From: Gemmatimonadota bacterium
Lineage (GTDB): Bacteria; Gemmatimonadota; Gemmatimonadetes; Longimicrobiales; Gaopeijiaceae
Direction of reading: 5' to 3'
Assembly: GCA_022826565.1 (NCBI GenBank)
Contig: JAJDUP010000034.1
Coordinates: 1 to 64,000 of the forward strand
Length of the DNA: 64,000 nt
Shown: positions 58,487 to 64,000 of the stretch, piece by piece
Layout: each line of letters starts with the position of its first letter
Position numbering within the stretch: position 1 is the first letter of the stretch
Notes under the pieces: generated by a model
Databases searched by the model: none
What the model saw: the letters and a program-made list of their open reading frames with translations, nothing else
Told to the model about the DNA's origin: nothing
Program-made: the position numbers and the translations under genes

Positions 58487-60514
58487 ATGAAGACCCGGCA
58501 CGCCCTTCTCACCGCACCCCTGCTCTTCGCCCTCGCCTCGGCGGCCCACCTTGCTGCACAGGATCCCCCCGGCCTCCTCGACATGGACACCTACATGGAG
58601 ATGGAGTCGGTGGGCAGTCCGCGCATCTCGCCGGACGGGAACCACATCCTGTTCACACGGGGCAGCGTGGACAAGATGAACGACCGCAACCAGAGCAATC
58701 TCATGATCATCGACCTCGCCACGCAGCGCGTCCGCGAGCTGGAAACAGGGAGCTTCGAGGTATCGTCGCCGATCTGGTCACCGGACGGCACGCGGATCGC
58801 GTTTCTCTCCGACAAGAGCGGGACGAACCAGATCCACATGATGTGGCTCGACACGCGTGAGACCGTGCAGCTCACCAACCTCGACCGCGCGCCGGGCGGT
58901 ATCCGCTGGTCGCCCGACGGGACGGAGATCTCGTTCACGATGTTTCTGCCCGAGACCGGATCGCCGCTGCCGATCAAGATGCCGGACTTCCCACGCGGCG
59001 CGGACCTGGCCAGGCCCGCCGTGGTGGAGGATCGCATCGCGTGGGCGCGGGACGGGCGTGGATACACGCCGAAGGGAAACACGCAGATCTTCATCGTCGA
59101 CGCGGGGCTGGGCGGCACGCCGCGGCAGATCACCTCCGGCGAGAACTCGCACAACAACCCGCGCTGGGCGCCCGACGGCACCAAGCTTTACTTCAGCGCC
59201 GATCTGACGCCCGAGGAAGGCTACGAGCGCGGCAACTCCGAGGTCCACGCGATCGATCTGACCACCCTCGAGATCACCACGCTGACCGACCGCCTCGGTC
59301 CCGACAACGGCCCCAACCCGTCGCCCGACGGCACCATGATCGCCTACACCGGCTACGACCAGAACGAGAACTACAGCAACCTCTCGAACCTGTACCTGAT
59401 GGACGCCGACGGAAGCAACAGCCGCATGCTGGCCGGGAATCTCGCGAACTCCCCCAGCGGCGTGACCTGGGCGCCCGACGGATCCGGCGTCTACTTCACC
59501 CTGGGCAAGGAGGGCTCGTCGAATCTCCATTTCGTGTCCACGGACGGCAATATGAAGCAGGTCACCGAGGGCGTGCACTACATCACCGGCGTCTCGATCG
59601 CCAACAACGGCACTGCGGCCGCGACCAACTCCACCTTCTACCGCCCGAACTACCTGGTCACCTTCGACCTCGACAACGCGGGCGAACTCGACACGCTGGT
59701 CGACTACAACGAAGACATCCTCGCCGACATCAAGCTCGGCGAGGTCGAGGAGATCTGGACCGAGTCCTTCGACGGCTGGCCGGTGCAGGGCTGGCTCATG
59801 AAGCCCGCCAACTATGAGCCCGGCCAGAAGTACCCGCTGCTGCTCTGGATCCACGGCGGGCCGGTCTCGATGTACACGGTGCGCTGGAACTGGAACTGGC
59901 AGAACTTCGCGGCGGACGGCTACGCGGTGCTGTGGATGAACCCGCGCGGCAGCACCGGGTACGGCCAGGACTTTGTCAACGGCATCAACTACCTGTATCC
60001 CGGCAACGACTTCCACGACCTCATGGCCAGCGTCGACGCGGCCATCGACCGCGGCTTCATCGACGAGGACAACATGTTCGTCACCGGGAGCAGCGGCGGG
60101 GGCGTGCTGACCGCCTGGATCGTCGGCCACACGGACCGCTTCCGGGCGGCCGTGTCGCAGCGGCCCGTCATCAACTGGCACTCCTTCGTCGGCACCACCG
60201 ACGGCTCGGGCTGGTACCGCCGCTTCCGTTCCTTCCCGTGGGAGGACCCGATGGAGTACGCCGAGCGCTCACCGCTTCATTACGTCGACAACGTGACCAC
60301 CCCAACGATGCTGCTCTCCGGCGTCGAGGATCTGCGCACCCCGATGCCCCAGGCCGAGGAGTTCTACCGCGCGCTCAAGGTGCTGGGACAGGAGACCATG
60401 CACGTCAAGATCCCCGACGAGTACCACGGCTCGCGCTCGGTATCGCACCGGATCGCGACGCAACTCTATCTCAAGGCGTGGTTCGACAAGTTCAGGGACA
60501 AGCCGATCGCGTAG
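58487..60514 (+). CDS. S9 family (prolyl oligopeptidase-like) peptidase
   Basis: This 675-residue exported serine peptidase has a signal peptide (LLTAPLLFALASAAHLAAQ). WD40/TolB-like propeller blades follow with repeated SPDG motifs (SPRISPDGNHILFTR, SPIWSPDGTRIAFLS, IRWSPDGTEISF, PRWAPDGTKLYFS, PNPSPDGTMIAYT). The C-terminal alpha/beta-hydrolase domain (about 425-675) has LLLWIHGGP, the nucleophile in VTGSSGGG, the acid in LLSGVEDLRTP and the histidine in PDEYHGS. This is the DPP IV/acylaminoacyl peptidase class, which removes small peptides from the N-terminus of oligopeptides. A complete triad suggests activity. A strong hairpin at 60546-60579 ends the transcript. Confidence 0.93.
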   Translation: MKTRHALLTAPLLFALASAAHLAAQDPPGLLDMDTYMEMESVGSPRISPDGNHILFTRGSVDKMNDRNQSNLMIIDLATQRVRELETGSFEVSSPIWSPDGTRIAFLSDKSGTNQIHMMWLDTRETVQLTNLDRAPGGIRWSPDGTEISFTMFLPETGSPLPIKMPDFPRGADLARPAVVEDRIAWARDGRGYTPKGNTQIFIVDAGLGGTPRQITSGENSHNNPRWAPDGTKLYFSADLTPEEGYERGNSEVHAIDLTTLEITTLTDRLGPDNGPNPSPDGTMIAYTGYDQNENYSNLSNLYLMDADGSNSRMLAGNLANSPSGVTWAPDGSGVYFTLGKEGSSNLHFVSTDGNMKQVTEGVHYITGVSIANNGTAAATNSTFYRPNYLVTFDLDNAGELDTLVDYNEDILADIKLGEVEEIWTESFDGWPVQGWLMKPANYEPGQKYPLLLWIHGGPVSMYTVRWNWNWQNFAADGYAVLWMNPRGSTGYGQDFVNGINYLYPGNDFHDLMASVDAAIDRGFIDEDNMFVTGSSGGGVLTAWIVGHTDRFRAAVSQRPVINWHSFVGTTDGSGWYRRFRSFPWEDPMEYAERSPLHYVDNVTTPTMLLSGVEDLRTPMPQAEEFYRALKVLGQETMHVKIPDEYHGSRSVSHRIATQLYLKAWFDKFRDKPIA

Positions 60515-60545
60515 AGGCGGCTTCGCTACAACCCGGCATCGCAAA

Positions 60546-60579
60546 GGGCCCGGGGCGCTCCGACAAGCGCCCCGGGCCC
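60546..60579. terminator. Bidirectional GC-rich terminator hairpin
   Basis: A perfect 14-bp stem, GGGCCCGGGGCGCT (60546-60559) and AGCGCCCCGGGCCC (60566-60579), with a 6-base loop, lies between the convergent S9 peptidase and OmpA-like genes. Neither flank has a long T-tract, but the position and stability fit a shared terminator. Confidence 0.75.
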
Positions 60580-60621
60580 CTCGTCAGAACCCTGCCGGGC
60601 CCGACTCGAGCGCGGGTACGA

Positions 60622-62319
60622 CTACCCCAGCACCCTCCTGATCGGCTCCATCCTGAACAGCGCCACCCCTGGACGGGCTGCCGTCGCCGTCGAAGCGACC
60701 AGCACGGGCACCTCCAGGTTTGGCCGCGTCACCCGGTCCGCGTCGGCCGGCTCGAAGCCCATGTCGGACATCGCCAGGCGGACGTCCTGCTCGAGCGCCT
60801 CCGGCTCGTCCGCGGCACCGGCGTCCGTGTTGTAGCTCCACCGCGACGGCGTGATCACGGTGTCGGCCATCTGAACGTCCCGTTCCGTGAACGTCGTGTC
60901 CGGAACCATGGTCGTGTCGGCCGTAATCACCGTCTCGAGGGTCGTCTCGCGCGTGATGTTGAACTCGACGCGCCGATTCTGCGACCGGGCTTCGGCGCTG
61001 CGCCCCTCCGTCAGCGGCCTGCTCTCGCCGTGCGACATCGCCGAGAGGCGCCCGGAGCTGATCCCGGCTCCCGTCATGGCCTCCACCACGGCGTTGGCCC
61101 GTTCCATCCCCAGGTCGACGTTGTACTGCTCCGTCCCGACTTCATCGGCGTGGCCCTCGATCCTGAGTTCCACGCCCGGGTTGTTCCTGAGGGCTGTGGC
61201 TTTCGCCTGCACCTGGGACTGGCCCGTCTCGGTCAACTCGGCCTCGTCGAACTCGAAGAGGATCAGCGCTTCGAGTGTCCCGCGGTCGCTGGCCGAAAGC
61301 GCGCGTCCCTCTACCGTGGTGTCGGCGGTGATCACCCTCCGCATCGTAACGGTCGTGTCGACCACGGTGACGGTATACGGCGTGATGACGGTGTCGGCCT
61401 TGTTGGACGGCAGCGCGATGGAGCCCATGAATCCCAGCTTCCGCGAACGGAAGGTGGAGTAGCCGTCGTGTGTCATCCCGAGCGCAAACGCCCCGACGCG
61501 GATATAGCCCATATCGAGCTGCACGCCCGCGTTCATGTCGAAGCCGTTGTACTCTCCGATCAGGTTGAGCTGACGCCGGCTTCCCATGCCGATGTGGATC
61601 CCCGCTCCCGCGAAGATCCCGCCGGAAGTCCCGTCCTGATGGAAGTCCAGGTCGCCGCCGGCCGAGAACACCCCGGATCCCCATCCACCCGTGAGGCTGA
61701 TGGCGCTGCCGTCGGAGACCGGCAGATGCGCGGTCGCGACCGCATAGGGGCTCAGGTTGGCGTTGTAGTCGTCATCGCCCACATCCGTGTGGAGCCGTGA
61801 ATCGGGATAGCCCAGGCGGTTGGGCTGGAACTCGTATCTGTTGGAATAATCGTCGCCGAAGGTCGGTGAATTCGTGTACCGCGCCCCGACCGCCAGGTCG
61901 AAATTGCTGACCGAGCTGGGGAGCAGTGAAATCCTCCCGAATCCGCCGATGAGGTTGCCGCCGTCCTCCGCCGCCGCGAGGTGCTGCAGCGACACGCCGA
62001 CTTCCACCCGGTCGAAGAGACCGATGGCGAGGGAGCCGTCGGATAGCCACTTTTCGTAGGGGGAGCCGACGGTGATGAAGTTGCCCATCGGATCCACGAT
62101 TACGAACTCGGGAATCGACGCCGTGAAACCGGAATAGGTTCCCACGATCGTCATGTGCGGCAGCACGGACGCGACGGGAATGTCGAGCAGGCCCGAGCCG
62201 TAGCGGAGCGTACTGGGCATCCTGACGCTCTGTGCCGTTACGGGCTGGGCCACGGACAGGAGCCCGAAACAGATCAGGACCCCGGACAGCACTTTGGAAT
62301 TGGAAAGACTTATCCGCAT
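60622..62319 (-). CDS. OmpA-family outer membrane protein with N-terminal beta-barrel
   Basis: This 565-residue protein has a signal peptide (VLSGVLICFGLLSVAQPVTAQ), an N-terminal region of amphipathic strands (about 30-310, e.g. YSGFTASIPEFVIVD, FDLAVGARYTNSP, HIGMGSRRQLNLIGEY) that should be a beta-barrel, and a periplasmic OmpA/Pal domain. The latter shows LILFEFDEAELTETG, LRIEGHADEVGTEQYN and SRRV-type ending SQNRRVEF, with the peptidoglycan-binding Asp and Arg. Unusual are Thr/Val-rich DTVITPYTVTVVDTTVTM and TADTTMVPDTTF linkers on both sides and a further 90-residue tail. The start at 62319 is set by GGGAGGA. It anchors the outer membrane to peptidoglycan. Confidence 0.88.
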   Translation of the reverse strand: MRISLSNSKVLSGVLICFGLLSVAQPVTAQSVRMPSTLRYGSGLLDIPVASVLPHMTIVGTYSGFTASIPEFVIVDPMGNFITVGSPYEKWLSDGSLAIGLFDRVEVGVSLQHLAAAEDGGNLIGGFGRISLLPSSVSNFDLAVGARYTNSPTFGDDYSNRYEFQPNRLGYPDSRLHTDVGDDDYNANLSPYAVATAHLPVSDGSAISLTGGWGSGVFSAGGDLDFHQDGTSGGIFAGAGIHIGMGSRRQLNLIGEYNGFDMNAGVQLDMGYIRVGAFALGMTHDGYSTFRSRKLGFMGSIALPSNKADTVITPYTVTVVDTTVTMRRVITADTTVEGRALSASDRGTLEALILFEFDEAELTETGQSQVQAKATALRNNPGVELRIEGHADEVGTEQYNVDLGMERANAVVEAMTGAGISSGRLSAMSHGESRPLTEGRSAEARSQNRRVEFNITRETTLETVITADTTMVPDTTFTERDVQMADTVITPSRWSYNTDAGAADEPEALEQDVRLAMSDMGFEPADADRVTRPNLEVPVLVASTATAARPGVALFRMEPIRRVLG

Positions 62320-62604
62320 AGGGCTTCCTCCCAGGACGCGCTCCCGCACGCGGGAGCCAGGTCGACAAAAGGTGTTGAGTAATGTCCAAACAGAAGGCTT
62401 TACCCGCCCTCTCCGCAAGACCTTGACGGCGGTCGCGGTGTCAAACGGGCGTTCAGGCACCGGTTCCGTCCGCCCGCCCGGCCCGAGGCTGGCCATCGGT
62501 CCTCCGCTGACTGAGTATTAGGCGCAACGTCTGGTTGGAACGACTACACGCAACCAGCTCTTTTGATCCGGCCCACGCACCACTTCCAGGAAAAGGACCG
62601 CACG

Positions 62605-63144
62605 ATGACACTCCCCACAGTGGCCGCCTTCGCCCTCACCGCAGGCCTGCTCCTCACCGTATCCTGCACCGCACCGCCCCCGCCGCCCGAAGCCGAGACG
62701 CCCCCGCCCGACCCCGAGGAGGCCGCGGTGGTCGCCGCGGTCGAGCAGCTCTTCGAAGCCATGCGGGTCGGTGACAGCGAGATGGCCCGGGCCGTCTTCC
62801 ACCCCGAAGCCCGACTCGGCCGCGCGGGCGACGACGGGATCAGCTTCAACCCCGCCGACGGTTTCATCGACATGATCGGCCGCCCCCGCGACGAAGTCTA
62901 CGACGAGCCCGTCTGGGACTGGACCGTCCAGATCGACGGCCGCCTCGCCCAGATGTGGACCCGCTACGCATTCTACCGCGACGACGAGTTCTCGCACTGC
63001 GGCTGGGAGGGCTTCCAGCTCTACAAGGGCGAAACGGGCTGGCAGATCACCCAGCTCATCGATACCAGCCGCACCGAGGACTGCTTCTACCCGCCCGGCC
63101 GCGAGCCCGCCGAGTCCGGAGCCGAACCGGGGTCCGAAGGATGA
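62605..63144 (+). CDS. NTF2-like lipoprotein
   Basis: This 179-residue protein has a signal with lipobox LLTVSC, a Pro/Glu-rich linker and an NTF2-like domain (EEAAVVAAVEQLFEAMRVGDSEMARAVFHPEARL ... QMWTRYAFYRDDEFSHCGWEGFQLYKGETGWQITQLIDTSRTEDC, split). The FHPEARL and GWQITQLIDT segments are the usual helix and final strand of the cone fold. The ATG at 62605 has AAAAGGA about 10 bases upstream. Its stop overlaps the ATG of the M28 gene (ATGA), so the two are coupled. The fold suggests a small-molecule pocket, but no active-site pair is clear. Confidence 0.82.
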   Translation: MTLPTVAAFALTAGLLLTVSCTAPPPPPEAETPPPDPEEAAVVAAVEQLFEAMRVGDSEMARAVFHPEARLGRAGDDGISFNPADGFIDMIGRPRDEVYDEPVWDWTVQIDGRLAQMWTRYAFYRDDEFSHCGWEGFQLYKGETGWQITQLIDTSRTEDCFYPPGREPAESGAEPGSEG

Positions 63145-64000
63145 GAAAACAGCCCCCGGCCGCCAATCCAGCCCGGATGGTCGCGTGTGCCGCCCTCGCC
63201 CTCGGCGCCTGCACGGCCGACGCCCCCGCGCCCACCACCGCCGAGGTCGACGCCCTCGCGCAGTCGGTCAAGGACGCGATCACCACCGACGCGCTCATGA
63301 GCTGGTCGGCCGCGATCACCGCCCACGCGCGCCCCTCCGGCAGCCCCGGCGAGAACGCCGCGATCGACACCATCGTGGCCACGCTGGAGGCCCGCGGCGT
63401 CCCCGTCATGGTGCACGAGCTGCCCGCCTACGCCAGCGACCCCATCTCGGCGTCGGTCACCATCCCGGGCACCGACTTCGCCCCCGACGCGATCACCATG
63501 GCGTACTCGGGGCAGAGCGCCGGCACCGTCGGCGAGGTCGTCGACATGGGTGCGCTCGCGGATCTGCCGCGGCTTGAGGTCGGCACCGGGGAACGCCTCG
63601 TGATCGAGGGCGAGGAGTTCGGCGCGGACCTGCCCGTCCTGAGCGGCAAGGTGGCCATCGTCGACGGGCAGCCGCGCAACGTGCCCACGATCGCGCTGGA
63701 GCGGATGGGCGCGGCGGCGGTCGTCTTCATCAACCCCGAGGAGCGGCTCAACGAGCTGATCGTGACGTCGACCTGGGGCAGTCCGTCGCTGATGAACCAC
63801 CACCGCCTGCCCACGATTCCGGTGGCGCAGATCGCCCGCAGCGGCGGTGATGAGCTGCGCGCGCGAATGGCCGCCGGGCCCGTCGAGCTGCGCGTCGCGA
63901 CCGAGCTCGAGACCGGGTGGAAGACGATGCGGCTGGCCGTGGCCACGATCGAGCCGACCGGGCCGGCGGGGGCGCCGTACGTGGTGCTGGGGGGCCACAT
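63141..64000 (+). CDS. M28 family peptidase with PA domain, partial (runs off window)
   Basis: The ATG at 63141 overlaps the upstream stop (ATGA) and opens 286 codons without a stop before the window ends. The product has a lipoprotein-like signal (ARMVACAALALGAC), then SWSAAITAHARPSGSPGENAAIDTIVATLEARG, an M28-type lead region, and a PA domain (VLSGKVAIVDGQP, LERMGAAAVVFINPEE). The last visible residues, APYVVLGGH, are the beginning of the zinc-binding GAHYD-like motif. The catalytic part must lie beyond 64000. It differs from the M28 peptidase at 41791 by a shorter N-terminus and the lipobox. Confidence 0.8.
   Translation, partial: MRKQPPAANPARMVACAALALGACTADAPAPTTAEVDALAQSVKDAITTDALMSWSAAITAHARPSGSPGENAAIDTIVATLEARGVPVMVHELPAYASDPISASVTIPGTDFAPDAITMAYSGQSAGTVGEVVDMGALADLPRLEVGTGERLVIEGEEFGADLPVLSGKVAIVDGQPRNVPTIALERMGAAAVVFINPEERLNELIVTSTWGSPSLMNHHRLPTIPVAQIARSGGDELRARMAAGPVELRVATELETGWKTMRLAVATIEPTGPAGAPYVVLGGH

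Overview
The window is about 64 kb of GC-rich DNA, densely coded on both strands, with strong G/C preference at third codon positions. The gene set is an outer-membrane lineage rich in secreted lipoproteins and peptidases: an Mla-type lipid transport operon, an OmpA-like protein, two giant BNR/sortilin-type propeller proteins, S9 and M28 peptidases, N-acyl-D-amino acid deacylase, Ig-like and spondin-domain lipoproteins, ThyX instead of ThyA, and a fused FakA-FakB protein. This resembles Gemmatimonadota. That placement is inference from gene content only; there is no rRNA in the window.

Layout. 1-0.9 kb: the catalytic domain of a tyrosine recombinase pointing into the 3' end of a tRNA-Ile(GAU) gene. 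0.9-5 kb: a five-gene minus-strand operon for polar amino acid uptake with an embedded DUF6282-type hydrolase. 5-7.4 kb: a DUF885 lipoprotein and an NTF2-like lipoprotein. 7.4-12.2 kb: Trm112/methyltransferase-like protein, SDR, 6-pyruvoyl-tetrahydropterin synthase-like protein, a candidate 6S-like RNA with a strong terminator, fumC, and a pteridine-reductase-like SDR behind a tandem operator. 12.7-18.1 kb: a two-gene accessory operon (AAA-DUF4143 ATPase plus a 1,373-residue NACHT-like NTPase with a C-terminal PD-(D/E)XK nuclease), preceded by a perfect palindrome on a leaderless promoter and followed by a palindromic repeat array. This is the best candidate for an undescribed defence system.

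18.3-25 kb: an eight-gene minus-strand run (M50 protease, hypothetical protein, mlaE-mlaF-mlaD, NUDIX, AI-2E transporter, trxB), divergent from rho (25.2 kb). 26.5-33.7 kb: phosphoribosyltransferase, hypothetical protein, FakA-FakB fusion, radical SAM/SPASM protein, succinate-semialdehyde dehydrogenase and D-aminoacylase. 33.7-35.3 kb: thyX interrupted by a 194-residue mini-intein exactly at the active-site motif. 35.4-44 kb: GGT-like protein, esterase, typA/bipA, Ig/spondin lipoprotein, a small DUF1902-like protein and a GCPII-like M28 peptidase.

44-50.4 kb holds conflict genes: an MNT-HEPN toxin-antitoxin pair whose antitoxin carries an N-terminal ribbon-helix-helix domain, a RES-toxin C-terminal remnant, and hipBA. 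They are interleaved with the two BNR-propeller genes (45-48.3 and 50.5-53.4 kb). 53.4-64 kb: Ig-repeat lipoprotein, HTH regulator, DUF1028 protein with a broken C-terminus, beta-lactamase-fold hydrolase, S9 peptidase, OmpA-like protein, NTF2-like lipoprotein, and an M28 peptidase running off the end. The core metabolic genes sit in tight operons with 1-4 base stop/start overlaps. The accessory modules have AT-richer promoters with dyads and very short or absent leaders.
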